A DNA stretch of 64,000 nucleotides from Planctomycetota bacterium (GTDB taxonomy: Bacteria; Planctomycetota; UBA1135; UBA2386), in NCBI GenBank assembly GCA_020638695.1, contig JACKIB010000018.1, positions 1-64,000 of the forward strand. The letters are read 5' to 3'. The notes under the pieces are model-generated. The model was not told the origin of the DNA, made no database searches, and saw nothing but the letters and a program-made list of their open reading frames with translations. Position numbers and translations under genes: made by a program. Shown piece after piece: positions 1 to 8,698 of this stretch. Within the stretch, counting starts at the first letter, position 1. Every line of letters starts with the position of its first letter.

Positions 1-38
1 GATCTCATGGGTTGTCACGCTGTGGCGCAGACTCCCGG
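1..38. repeat. Right end of a CTAG-type mini-element, family D (cut by window edge)
   Basis: These bases match the right terminus of the two complete 168 bp family D elements at 42875-43206, including the terminal motif GTGGCGCAGACTCC. The rest of the element lies before position 1. The terminal CTAG has been lost here. Confidence 0.75.
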
Positions 39-228
39 CCCCAAACGATGCTGGGTGGCGCGCAAGATCGAACCAGTTCGCTGCCGGCGCCCGCTGGCGT
101 TTCTCAGCCGAGTGGTTTCCGTCGCGGGACAAGGTATTCGCCTGCCGACGAGCGGGTTGCGATGCTCGACGAAGTCAGCGCTCGATGGATGCAATCGCGA
201 TGCCTGGGACATGCCCGACCCAGGCTAG
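39..228. repeat. Diverged relative of mini-element family B
   Basis: From about 150 to 228 the sequence follows the right half of the 182 bp family B elements (CTCGACGAAGTCAGC against TTCGACGAAGCCAGC) and ends in GGCTAG, as they do. The left part aligns only loosely. It lies directly against a family D end, the same D-then-B order seen at 43039-43384. It is clearly much older than the two complete copies. Confidence 0.5.
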
Positions 229-254
229 CCTTGGGTGTTTGGCCCGCACACGAC

Positions 255-1343
255 TCACCGCGGTTTTCCCGCGCACGGATCGCACGACACCTCCAGCAGT
301 TCCAGATCGGCAGAACAGCTGTCCAGTGACCACCGCCGCGCCCCAGGAACAGCGAGGCAGTCGCCGGCAAGCAGCGGATCGTCGTCCTCGCCGATCCCCC
401 GCGAGCGGGCGTGACCGCGCAGCAGGTACACGAACCGCATCTCGGCTGCGGTAGCGTCGAACGTGACCTGCGGCGCACCGGTCGATCGAACCACGCGGAC
501 CCCCACTCCCCCTCCCGACGCATCGTGGAGCGTGGTCCCGCACACCTCGATCCCCGGCCCGGGACTCGAACTCCACCGCGCCGCAGCGCCGACGTGGTGC
601 ACGAACCGTTGGCCGGCGAACGCGCGCTCCGCACGCATTCCCGCGGTCGGCAGCTCGAGTTCGTGATCGACTCGGGTGGCGTGCGCGGCCGGACAAGCGA
701 GCTCGATCACCTCGAGTCCGTCCGAGCACGCCAACACCCGGTGTCGAATCTCCGGCGGTTGCAGCACGACGTCTCCTGCGGCCAGCGTGAACGGCGGGCC
801 CTGGTCCTCGTACACCACCTGCACGGTGCCCCGGTGGCAGTAGATCAGTTGGAATCGGACCTCGTGGTAGTGGACGTAGTCGGCGACCGGTCCGCCCCTC
901 GGGATCCGGATGTGCGAAGCGACGATGCGCCCGTTCCAGCGCCGGGGGATCAGGTCGCGGTACTGCATCCCCGCGCGCCCCTGGTGCCACTCCGTATCGC
1001 GTGACCGCGTGGCGACGGGCGTATCGAGGGGCGGAGGCGGAAGCGGCGGAAGGTCCGTGCCCACCAACTCGATTCGAGTTCCGTTGGGCGCCGACAGCGT
1101 GGCCGATTCGCGCAGGCCGTCGCACCGCACGCGCACTATCCCCGGGTGCACGTCGGCCCCTCGCTCCAGCCGAATGCGCAGCCCGTGCCCGCTCAACTCG
1201 GCGTACTTGGGTGCGTCGGCCGGTCCGATCTCATCCAGCTGGAACCCGAGCCGTTCCCGCAAGAACGCGAGCATCGCGTCGAGATCGGCGCACGGCAGCA
1301 CCACGGCAGCGGCACGAGGGGACACCGGTCGAGACTCGGGCAT
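255..1343 (-). CDS. VOC (glyoxalase-like) / double-cupin fusion protein
   Basis: A 362-residue protein of unknown substrate. Residues ~8-85 resemble a VOC/glyoxalase half-domain (LDAMLAFLRERLGFQLDEIG). Residues ~120-220 form a cupin with the pattern HYHE followed by LAAGDVVLQPPEIRHRV, which carries plausible metal-binding His and Glu. Residues ~270-355 resemble a second cupin but lack most histidines. I chose the ATG at 1343 because the protein then starts just before the VOC strand; an ATG at 1373 would add ten unconserved residues. It is transcribed alone. Its 3' end faces the degenerate mini-elements at 1-228. A small-molecule sensing or isomerase-like role is possible but is only inference. 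Confidence 0.7.
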   Translation of the reverse strand: MPESRPVSPRAAAVVLPCADLDAMLAFLRERLGFQLDEIGPADAPKYAELSGHGLRIRLERGADVHPGIVRVRCDGLRESATLSAPNGTRIELVGTDLPPLPPPPLDTPVATRSRDTEWHQGRAGMQYRDLIPRRWNGRIVASHIRIPRGGPVADYVHYHEVRFQLIYCHRGTVQVVYEDQGPPFTLAAGDVVLQPPEIRHRVLACSDGLEVIELACPAAHATRVDHELELPTAGMRAERAFAGQRFVHHVGAAARWSSSPGPGIEVCGTTLHDASGGGVGVRVVRSTGAPQVTFDATAAEMRFVYLLRGHARSRGIGEDDDPLLAGDCLAVPGARRWSLDSCSADLELLEVSCDPCAGKPR

Positions 1344-1446
1344 GGCTAGATCTTCGCCGAAGGTGCGGTGCACGCACGTGGAAACGCAGGCGAGCCCGGC
1401 ACAGCGACGTGACCCCCGCCCGACGGCGCGTGGTCGACGGTGACCA

Positions 1447-1642
1447 CTGAGCTGCAGGGGCCGCGGATCGTGCTAGCACGCGAAGATTCTCCGGCACCTT
1501 CCAAGACACCTGGGCGACTGTCTCTCCAGTGGGCAGCGGCCCCGAAGCTCCAACAGGCAAGCGGTCGAGGCCTCGTGGCGGCGCGCAGCGCCGCGCTCAC
1601 CCAAGCCATTGGGTGCGGCCTTGGCCGCGATAGGGTCACGCT
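1447..1642 (+). repeat. Two-hairpin dispersed repeat, family A, copy 1
   Basis: About 185-195 bp, matching the tandem copies at 22124-22500. The first half folds on GAGCTGCAGGGGCCGC against GCGGCCCCGAAGCTC. The second half has an outer stem of GCGG.CGAGGCC against GGCCTTGGCCGC, with inner stems of GGCGCGCAGCGCC type and CACCCAAG/CTTGGGTG. It lies between the start of the cupin gene and the start of the AlbA_2 gene, so it may sit in the leader or promoter of either. Confidence 0.8.
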
Positions 1643-1701
1643 CGGGGCGTTCGCTTGCGTACTCGCCGGATCTGGCGGCGCTGTATGATCCCTCGCCCAG
1701 G

Positions 1702-2907
1702 ATGACCTACACCGATCAGGAACTCGAAGAGCTGCTGTCCGACCTAGAGTCAGACCGGGCGGAGCGCAAGGAGACTCTGAAGGGGGACGCGGCGACGAAG
1801 GTCCGAGAAGCCGTTTGCGCGTTCGCCAACGACCTACCCGATCATCGACGGCCAGGGGTCGTGATCGTCGGAGCAAAGGACGACGGCAGTCCCTCGGGGA
1901 TCACGGTCACCGACGAACTCCTCCAGCAGCTCGCGGACATCCGCTCGGACGGCCAGACAGTGCCGCCACCGACGCTGACGGTCGAGAAGCGCCGCCTCGC
2001 CGGTGTGGAAATGGCCGTCGTCACGGTTGCACCCTCCGACTCCCCACCTGTCCGCTACAAGGGCAGGACCTGGATCCGTGTCGGTCCCCGCCGAGCGATC
2101 GCCTCGGCGCAGGAAGAGCGCATCCTCAACGAGAAGCGTCGCCACCGGGATCCGCACTTCGACACGCAGCCGGTGTCCACCGCGACGCTGGACGATCTCT
2201 CGCGACGGGCATTCGAGGACGAGTATCTGCCGCAGGCAGTCGCACCCGACGTGCTGGCGGCAAACGACAGGAGCTACGAGCAACGGCTCGCAGCGATGAA
2301 GATGGTCGCTTCGGCCGACGAACCGATTCCCACGGTCGCCGGGATCCTCGTGCTCGGAACACGCCCGCGGGACTTCCTGCCCAGCAGCTACGTCCAGTTC
2401 CTCCGGATCCACGGTGTCGAGCACGGCGACCCGGTCACTGACGAAGCGGTTTGCGACGGCCCGATCCCGGAGCTGATTCGACAGCTCGACGGGAAGCTGG
2501 CGTCGCACAACCGCACCATGGTCGATATCTCCTCGGGGCCGATCGAGAGGCGAGAGTCCAGCTACCCCAGGGTGGCCCTCGAGCAGCTGACGCGCAACGC
2601 GATCATGCATCGAACCTACGAGAGCACGAATGCCCCGGTGCATGTCTATTGGTTCGACGACCGGATCGAGATCTTCAGTCCGGGTGGCCCGTACGGGTTG
2701 GTTCGAAGGGACACATTCGGCCAACCCGGCGTGGTCGACTATCGAAACCCGACGTTGGCCGAGTCGATGCGAGTACTCGGCCTCGCTCAAAGGTTCGGCT
2801 TCGGGATCGCACTGGCCCGTCGCGAACTCGACAAGGCCGGCCACCCGGAGCCCGAATTCGACATCGATGCGAACTGGGTTCGTTGCTGCGTGAGGGCCAG
2901 GCCGTGA
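1702..2907 (+). CDS. AlbA_2 (Schlafen-like) / HATPase putative regulator
   Basis: A 401-residue protein. The N-terminal AlbA_2 domain (PF04326-like, residues ~5-135) begins with the typical LESDRAERKETL stretch and contains the VVIVGAKDDG core and the TWIRVG strand. The C-terminal half (~215-400) is the GHKL-type module common in these proteins: LEQLTRNAIMHRTY supplies the E..RNA..HR motif and IEIFSPGG the glycine loop. Relatives are annotated as RecG-like or transcriptional regulators, but there is no helicase. I placed the start at the ATG at 1702; a TATGAT at 1684-1689 would be a very close -10 box. It overlaps the ParA-like gene by four bases (GTGA), so the two are probably translated together. 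Confidence 0.85.
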   Translation: MTYTDQELEELLSDLESDRAERKETLKGDAATKVREAVCAFANDLPDHRRPGVVIVGAKDDGSPSGITVTDELLQQLADIRSDGQTVPPPTLTVEKRRLAGVEMAVVTVAPSDSPPVRYKGRTWIRVGPRRAIASAQEERILNEKRRHRDPHFDTQPVSTATLDDLSRRAFEDEYLPQAVAPDVLAANDRSYEQRLAAMKMVASADEPIPTVAGILVLGTRPRDFLPSSYVQFLRIHGVEHGDPVTDEAVCDGPIPELIRQLDGKLASHNRTMVDISSGPIERRESSYPRVALEQLTRNAIMHRTYESTNAPVHVYWFDDRIEIFSPGGPYGLVRRDTFGQPGVVDYRNPTLAESMRVLGLAQRFGFGIALARRELDKAGHPEPEFDIDANWVRCCVRARP

Positions 2908-3935
2908 GCGTGCCCGTCCTGACCTTCTTCAACAACAAGGGCGGTGTCGGCAAGACCTCGTTGGTCTACCACATCGCCTGGATGCTCTCCGAACTGAATG
3001 TTCGAGTCCTGGCCGTGGACCTCGACCCGCAAGCAAACCTCACTGCAGCGTTCCTCGAAGAAGACGAGCTGGCGGATCTCTGGGACCGAACCGACACCAC
3101 CACCTCCGACACGATTTCCCGATGCTTCCAACCGCTCACCAAGGTCGGTGACCTCGCGGACAAACCGCAACTCAAGCAGATCAACGGCAGGCTCTCCCTA
3201 CTTCCGGGAGACCTATCGCTTTCGGGCTTCGAAGAGTTGCTCTCGGTGGAATGGCCCAACTGCCTTGGCGACCAGAACCTCTTTCGCCCGTTTCGCGTCG
3301 TCACCGCATTCTGGCAGGTAGTGCAGGCCGCGGCCAGGCAGTGCAGCGCAGCGATCGTCCTGCTCGATGTCGGCCCCAGCCTGGGTGCGATCAATCGCTC
3401 GGCGCTGATCGCCACGGACGCGCTCGTGATTCCACTCGGAGCGGACTTGTTCTCGGTGCAGGGCCTGCGCAACCTCGGACCGACGCTCTTGCGGTGGCGG
3501 GCCGACTGGGCGAGACGGCGAGAGAACTGGGGCGAGCCGGAGTTCGAACTCCCGGTCGGGGCGATGCAACCGCTCGGGTACGTCGTTCAGCAACACAGTG
3601 TCCGGCTCGGCCGTCCGGTGCGAGCCTACGACCGCTGGGTGCAGCGAATCCCCGGGGAGTACCTTCGCAGCGTTCTGAAACAGAGCGGCACCGGCGCGCC
3701 CACGCCCGAAGTCGATCCGAACCGGATTGCCACGATGAAGCACTATCGCAGCCTGATTGCCCTGGGGCAGGACGCCCGCAAGCCGATCTTCGAACTCTCG
3801 ACGGCCGACGGTGCCCTGGGCAGTCACTTCGTCGCCGCCCGAGCAGCCAGAACCGACTTCGCTGCCCTCACCGAGGAGATCCTCCGGCGCTTGCGGCAAG
3901 CCGGACATACCGTGCCGCGCCAGGCGGTCTCGTAG
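2904..3935 (+). CDS. ParA/Soj-like P-loop ATPase
   Basis: A 343-residue MinD/ParA-family ATPase. The deviant Walker A is FFNNKGGVGKTSL at residues ~8-20, the switch/A' motif is LAVDLDPQANLT at ~35-46, and the Walker B is IVLLDVGPSLG at ~151-161. The GTG start overlaps the stop of the AlbA_2 gene. No ParB gene or parS-like repeat is visible nearby, so ordinary chromosome partition is unlikely. The C-terminal ~130 residues (from the RRRENWGEPEF stretch on) lie outside the core fold and are rich in Arg and Pro. The coupling to a Schlafen-type protein suggests a two-component accessory module. Confidence 0.88.
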   Translation: MSVPVLTFFNNKGGVGKTSLVYHIAWMLSELNVRVLAVDLDPQANLTAAFLEEDELADLWDRTDTTTSDTISRCFQPLTKVGDLADKPQLKQINGRLSLLPGDLSLSGFEELLSVEWPNCLGDQNLFRPFRVVTAFWQVVQAAARQCSAAIVLLDVGPSLGAINRSALIATDALVIPLGADLFSVQGLRNLGPTLLRWRADWARRRENWGEPEFELPVGAMQPLGYVVQQHSVRLGRPVRAYDRWVQRIPGEYLRSVLKQSGTGAPTPEVDPNRIATMKHYRSLIALGQDARKPIFELSTADGALGSHFVAARAARTDFAALTEEILRRLRQAGHTVPRQAVS

Positions 3936-4036
3936 TTGGTGCGAGTTGTGGTTTGCAACACTGGTTCGATCGTGTGAGCGCCACGCCCGGAGGTTCGTAC
4001 ACGAAAATGCCCCCGGCGCACGAGGCACACGGGGGC

Positions 4037-4055
4037 GAGTAGCGCTCCGCTACTC
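4037..4055. terminator. Hairpin between convergent genes
   Basis: A perfect 8 bp stem (GAGTAGCG / CGCTACTC, 3-base loop) sits between the converging parA-like and subtilase genes. A second possible stem (CCCCCG with CGGGGG) lies just before it at ~4012-4036. There is no long T-run on either strand, so intrinsic termination is probable rather than certain. Confidence 0.55.
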
Positions 4056-4082
4056 CCTATGCTCAAGGTGGCAGGGCGTTCC

Positions 4083-7000
4083 CTACTTGTAGGTCGTGCT
4101 CCAGACGTCGGAGGCGGGCATCGGCCACACCACGTTCGCGGTGAAGTCGAGGTAGCCGGACTGGAAGTAGCCCGTGACGCCCTTGAACGTCGCCTGGGTC
4201 GGGAACACCACCGTCGACACCCCGTTGCCGTCGAAGCCGAACGCCGGCAGGAAGATCAACTGGGTGAAGTTGTTGCCGATGCCGAAATTGTAGATCCCCG
4301 GCAGGACCGACGGGATCTTGTAGATGCTCGCCATCACGAACTGCTGACTCACCGTCGGCGCCAGACCGTCCTTGGTCACCTTGATGGTCTGCGTCGCACC
4401 CGCGGTCAACGTGTTGTTGGTCCGCAGGATGTGCCCCACCGTCGGCGCCACCGTCACGTTCTGCGTGTTGCTGTAGCTCAGACCGTTGTAGGTCCGCACC
4501 CCGTAGGTGCCCGGCGTCAGACCCTGGATCGGGAACACCCAGATCTCGGTGTCGCTGATCACCCGGAACGCGCCGTTCGCCCACCAGTCCTCGTTGAGCG
4601 AAGTCCACTTGGTCGCGATGTTGCCGCCGAAGCTCACCAGCGTCGTCTCGGTGAACCCGCTGCCGATGAACCGGAAATAGGTCTTGTTGACCGCCTGCTG
4701 GCTCGGCGTCGAGGTCGACGTGATCACCGGCGGCGCCATGTAGGTCACCGCCACCCGCTGCGACGTGCTCACGTTGCCGGCGCCGTCCACCAGGCGGGCG
4801 TAGACGAACTTGGTGCCCTCCGCGGTGTTGCCGCCATACGCGCTCAGGCTGACCGAGCGGTAGGCGGTGGTGTAGGCGAAGTTGCCGCTCCACGTGCTGT
4901 TGTTGTTGGAGTACTGGATGTACTTCACACCGCTGTAGGTGTCGCTGCCGCTCACCGCCACGTTGGCGTTGAGGGACGAAACCTGCGGAGTGTTGGTCGT
5001 CACGGTCGACAGCGTCGGGACCGTCAGGTCGACCCAGAACGGACCGACGTAGGCAGAACCCGACTGGTTGCCGGCCTTGTCGTAGACGCGCACCGCGAAG
5101 TACTTGTTGTTACCCGACCCGCTCCACGTAGTGCCAAAGCCGGTCGTCGCGGCGCTCAGCGACGGCGACGAGGTCGTCGGGTGCACCAGACCGGAGTCCG
5201 ACCGCACGTAGCGTAGGTTGTCGACCCCCGAGCAGCCGTTGTCGGTGGCCTTGGTCCAGCTGAAGGTGATGCTGGTGGTGTTGTACCAAGTGCTGGTCGA
5301 ACGGTTGGCCGTCAGACCCGACAGGTTGCTCGGCACCAGACCGTCAACGCACACAGTCTGCCCCGGGGCGAGGTACGACGCACTGGACTGGTTGCGCCGA
5401 GAACGAGTGTAGAGCGTGTACGAGCCGGAAGTGGCCGGCGCCTGCATCGTGAACTTGATGCTGCGCGACGTTCCTTGCCCGACGCACATGCCGGTGTCGG
5501 TTCCGGCACCGAGCTTCGGGTACGGGTACGAGTTGTGGCCCGTCCCCGTGTAGGTCTGCAGCACGTTGTCGGCACCTGTGCGGTCGATACGGGTGTTGGT
5601 CCAGCTGGTCGGCGAGCTGAAGTAGATGTGCGCGTGGTTGAATTCGTCGTAGTTGGCGTCCGCGGTCACGGTCGAGGTCAGCACCACCGACTGGCCAGGC
5701 TTGATGATGGTCTTGTCGACGCTGCTGGTCATCGTCGAGACGTTGGTCGATCCACCACTCTTGCGGTACCAGAAGATCACCACGCCGTAGTCGGCGCGCT
5801 GGCCGGAGCGCAACGCGAGAGTCTGCATGCGGAACCGCACAGTCTTGCCGGCCCAGGTGCTCGACCCGGTGCCCCACAGGACGTTCTGCGCCGAGTTGCT
5901 CATCGACCACTCGCCGCTGTACCCCGTGGTGTACGGGGGTACGTCGGCCCACACGCGGAAGTGGTCGGTGACCGCTGCCGTGGCGCTCGACGAAGCGGCA
6001 GCTTCGGTCCACGCCGCCACGACCTTGATCTGCGTCGCGTCCGCCGGGATCTTTACCATCACGTTGCCGATGCCCGACGACGGGTAGGCGATCGAACCCT
6101 TGAAGACCGTGTAGCTCGTGCGGTTGTCGTAGTTCGCCTTGTAGGAGTTTATGACGCCGAACCCCTGCTTGGTGTCGAAGCCGGTGCTGCCGGAGCCGTA
6201 CTTCGCGGTCGCCGCCATCACCGCCTTGCACAGCGCGGGCTCGTACTGGTACCAGGTCGACCGGTCGACCAGACTCGCCAGTACGCCAACACAGGTCGGC
6301 GACGCCATGCTCGTGCCGGACTTGCGGGTGTAGCTGGAGCTGGTGTTGATCAGCGCCGAGGACAGCTGCTCACCGGGCGCCGACACCTCGGGCTTGCGCC
6401 GTCCGTCGGTGGTCGAGTAGCGGGTGAAGCTCGACGGCGAACCCGGATAGGTCGTGCTGCCGAACGTGTCGTTGAGCGAGCCGACCGCCAGGACGTTCTT
6501 GGCATCCGCCGGAGTGGCGAGCCAGTAGTTCGCGACCGAGCCCTTGTTGCCGGCAGCGAACACGTAGCACTGCTGGTAGGTGTGGACATACGCGTCGACG
6601 CTGCGCGCACTCGCACCGGTACCGTTGTATCCGGTGCTCGACAGCCCGCCCCAGGAGTTGTTCACCAGCGTCGGGCGCGGGTTGGTGACGTTCTGGTAGA
6701 CGACGCTCTGCGAGAAGTTCGAGTACAGCGTCGCCACGTTGCCACTGCCGTTGCCGCTGTCGTTGAGGTAGCGGCCGATGAAGATGAAGTCGCCGTTGCC
6801 ACCCGCTCCAACCGAGGGAGCCGCACCCTTGTAGCGCGCATCCGCGGCGCCGCGACCGACGATGGTGCAGGTCACGTGCGTGCCGTGACCGTTGCCGTCA
6901 GCCCACGCGCTCTGTCCGGACACCGTCGACCAGCCCCAGTAGCTCTTGCCGAGCAGGTCGTTGTGCCACGGGGTCGAGTCGACTCCGGTGTCGATCACGC

Positions 7001-7994
7001 CGACCGGCACCTTGGTCCCTGGAAGCGAATTGCGCACCCGATCCTGGCTGACCATCGACATCGTCTGGTCGTGGAACCCGAAGTGCGACTGGTGCAGCTC
7101 CACCGCCACCACGCAGTTGAGGTCGCGGATCTTCAGGATCTGCTCCTTGGTCGCCAGTCCCCGCACGGCGTGGATCATGTGGTCGTAGAAGCTGAACTGG
7201 AACCCCAGCGCCTCGAGCGCCTTCTGCGCCGGTCCGTTGGGGATCGTGACCACGCTCTCGCCGGTGCCGTAGAGGACGTCGCCGCGGTTCACGACTTCGC
7301 GCTCCCCGATCGTGACCCGCTTGGTATTGGGGCCGATGTCGGTGTCGAACAGGTTCACGACGATGTCGAGTCGATCGGATCCGGCGACCTGCTGCAGGGC
7401 CGCAGCGAGACCCTTGGAGAGCTTCTGCTCGGGACGCGCGCTGCCGACCCAGTGCACGAACTCGGTGTTCTTCAGGGCGCCGAGCGCGCTCGCGGGAATC
7501 TCCGCCTTGAGGCTCTGCCAGGTGTGGCGTCCGAGCAGCTTGATGCCGAGTCCCTGCAGGTGCCGGAGCTTCGACGGCGAGATGCGGCCGCGGATCATGA
7601 TGAAGCCGTATCCCCTGCCTTGAGTGGCGATCTGCGCGGCGAGCGCCGCGTCGACTCCCCGCTCCGGCGCGAAGTCACCGTTCTCGAACGACAGGACGTA
7701 CGGGTTGCCGTCGAGGACCTCCTTGCGGTTCTCGTCACTCTGGGTCACGTCGCGTCGCTTCGTGCGGGCGAAGTTCGGCTCGTCGTCCAGCGGCGGGAGC
7801 TCGGGGCCGCCGTCGGCACGCACTCCCTCCGGACCGGTTTTCAGCGTGCCTCGATCGACGGCTGGGTCGGCTGGCTTCGTCTGTTCTGGTTGCTGCACGG
7901 GGATTTCGGTGCGCTTGACTTCCTGCGCCAGAGTCGGCGCGACGAGGAAGGAAAAGGCCCATGGGAGGGTGCCGAGGAGACTGCGGTGACTCAT
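4083..7994 (-). CDS. Secreted S8 subtilisin-like peptidase, large multidomain (paralogue 1)
   Basis: A 1,303-residue exported serine protease. A signal peptide (SLLGTLPWAFSFLVAPTLAQ) ends near residue 23. A ~310-residue propeptide region follows, with two similar GFIMIRGRI / LGIKLLGRHTWQSLKAEIP blocks. The S8 catalytic domain has Asp335 in VIDTGVDS, His370 in GNGHGTHV, the oxyanion Asn483 in AAGN and Ser562 in SGTSMASP. Downstream are beta-sandwich modules and, near residues 1085-1190, a TIG/IPT-like domain (FIGSGFTETTLVSFGG). The start is the ATG at 7994, which gives the signal peptide. The last ~410 residues are almost identical to those of the next two genes, whereas the N-terminal two thirds are clearly diverged. 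Confidence 0.93.
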   Translation of the reverse strand: MSHRSLLGTLPWAFSFLVAPTLAQEVKRTEIPVQQPEQTKPADPAVDRGTLKTGPEGVRADGGPELPPLDDEPNFARTKRRDVTQSDENRKEVLDGNPYVLSFENGDFAPERGVDAALAAQIATQGRGYGFIMIRGRISPSKLRHLQGLGIKLLGRHTWQSLKAEIPASALGALKNTEFVHWVGSARPEQKLSKGLAAALQQVAGSDRLDIVVNLFDTDIGPNTKRVTIGEREVVNRGDVLYGTGESVVTIPNGPAQKALEALGFQFSFYDHMIHAVRGLATKEQILKIRDLNCVVAVELHQSHFGFHDQTMSMVSQDRVRNSLPGTKVPVGVIDTGVDSTPWHNDLLGKSYWGWSTVSGQSAWADGNGHGTHVTCTIVGRGAADARYKGAAPSVGAGGNGDFIFIGRYLNDSGNGSGNVATLYSNFSQSVVYQNVTNPRPTLVNNSWGGLSSTGYNGTGASARSVDAYVHTYQQCYVFAAGNKGSVANYWLATPADAKNVLAVGSLNDTFGSTTYPGSPSSFTRYSTTDGRRKPEVSAPGEQLSSALINTSSSYTRKSGTSMASPTCVGVLASLVDRSTWYQYEPALCKAVMAATAKYGSGSTGFDTKQGFGVINSYKANYDNRTSYTVFKGSIAYPSSGIGNVMVKIPADATQIKVVAAWTEAAASSSATAAVTDHFRVWADVPPYTTGYSGEWSMSNSAQNVLWGTGSSTWAGKTVRFRMQTLALRSGQRADYGVVIFWYRKSGGSTNVSTMTSSVDKTIIKPGQSVVLTSTVTADANYDEFNHAHIYFSSPTSWTNTRIDRTGADNVLQTYTGTGHNSYPYPKLGAGTDTGMCVGQGTSRSIKFTMQAPATSGSYTLYTRSRRNQSSASYLAPGQTVCVDGLVPSNLSGLTANRSTSTWYNTTSITFSWTKATDNGCSGVDNLRYVRSDSGLVHPTTSSPSLSAATTGFGTTWSGSGNNKYFAVRVYDKAGNQSGSAYVGPFWVDLTVPTLSTVTTNTPQVSSLNANVAVSGSDTYSGVKYIQYSNNNSTWSGNFAYTTAYRSVSLSAYGGNTAEGTKFVYARLVDGAGNVSTSQRVAVTYMAPPVITSTSTPSQQAVNKTYFRFIGSGFTETTLVSFGGNIATKWTSLNEDWWANGAFRVISDTEIWVFPIQGLTPGTYGVRTYNGLSYSNTQNVTVAPTVGHILRTNNTLTAGATQTIKVTKDGLAPTVSQQFVMASIYKIPSVLPGIYNFGIGNNFTQLIFLPAFGFDGNGVSTVVFPTQATFKGVTGYFQSGYLDFTANVVWPMPASDVWSTTYK

Positions 7995-8169
7995 GAATCT
8001 GGGTGTTTTGGTTCCTGTTCCGGGGAGAATCGGGCTGCTTTGCCCGAAACAACCAGTGCCGCCCCAGGGGGGACCGAACCACGGAATCCGAAAAAGCTCG
8101 GTCAAACCGGATGCGGTTTCGCGGAAGCGAGGACGCGGCGGCCGTCACGGACCGCGGCGACACGGGGAC

Positions 8170-8338
8170 CTAGTGGGGTGTGTCCGAAGTTGGTCACATA
8201 AGTCGCCGGCCCTACGGCCCGCTCGCGGCGTCGCAGCTCCTCAGCTTGTCCACCAACAAGCCGTGTCGTCGCAGCTCCTTGCAAGCGAACCGCATGACTC
8301 GACGACTTATGCAACGAACTTCGGACACACCCCACTAG
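8170..8338. repeat. CTAG-bounded mini-element, family C (complete copy)
   Basis: A 169 bp element with long terminal inverted repeats. The left end CTAGTGGGGTGTGTCCGAAG and the inverted right end agree perfectly for 22 bases and in about 31 of 36. It encodes no protein. The right-hand CTAG (8335-8338) is also the left CTAG of the adjoining family B element. Confidence 0.85.
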
Positions 8339-8516
8339 CCCGGACTATTCATGAGCAGCGTCGCGAGATCGTGCAAGGTTGTTGCTGGCAAGGAGAACGG
8401 CAGGTTCTGCCCGGAGGCGGGGTGCATCCCCGTCGAGGAGCAGGTTCTGACGTTCGACGAAGCCAGCAGCGAACTTGCGCGATCGCAGCAGCTCGGTCAT
8501 GAATAGTCCGGGCTAG
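8335..8516. repeat. CTAG-bounded mini-element, family B (copy 1)
   Basis: A 182 bp element with the ends CTAGCCCGGACTATTCATGA and TCATGAATAGTCCGGGCTAG, which are perfect inverted repeats of 20 bases. The copy at 43203-43384 is the same length, lies in reverse orientation and differs at only about seven positions. It has no coding capacity and behaves like a MITE mobilised in trans. Confidence 0.88.
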
Positions 8517-8618
8517 TGATGGGCGGTCCGCGAAGCTCGCGCCCGGCCGTGAAGCCAGCACGCGGCCGCCCCGATCGTCCCCCGCCCGGGTGGGCTCGAT
8601 TCGCTCGTTCACACAGGG

Positions 8619-8652
8619 AAAAAAGAAGGCCCTCGCCTTGCGGCGAGGGGCT
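8619..8652 (-). terminator. Rho-independent terminator of subtilase paralogue 2
   Basis: Read on the minus strand, CCCCTCGCC-GCAA-GGCGAGGG forms a strong stem and is followed by TTCTTTTTT. It lies 47 bases after the stop of the gene ending at 8699. Just before it is the perfect palindrome GATCGAGTGACTCGATC (8656-8672), which also occurs beside the next paralogue's terminator. Confidence 0.88.
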
Positions 8653-8698
8653 CCCGATCGAGTGACTCGATCTCCTTCTGTCGCGTGTGCGCGTTTGC

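Noticed and set aside
2904..3935. Chromosomal parAB partition locus
   Set aside because: No ParB gene and no parS-like inverted repeats were seen around the ParA-like gene.
4059..5216. Long plus-strand open frames opposite the subtilase genes (also 5475-8201, 8687-10231, 11174-12520, 13284-15551)
   Set aside because: They are antisense to clear subtilase coding sequence, have Arg/His-rich low-complexity translations and arise from GC-rich codon bias.
8335..8516. CRISPR-like or attachment-site repeats
   Set aside because: There are no regular spacers; the copies are dispersed palindrome-ended elements with CTAG boundaries.
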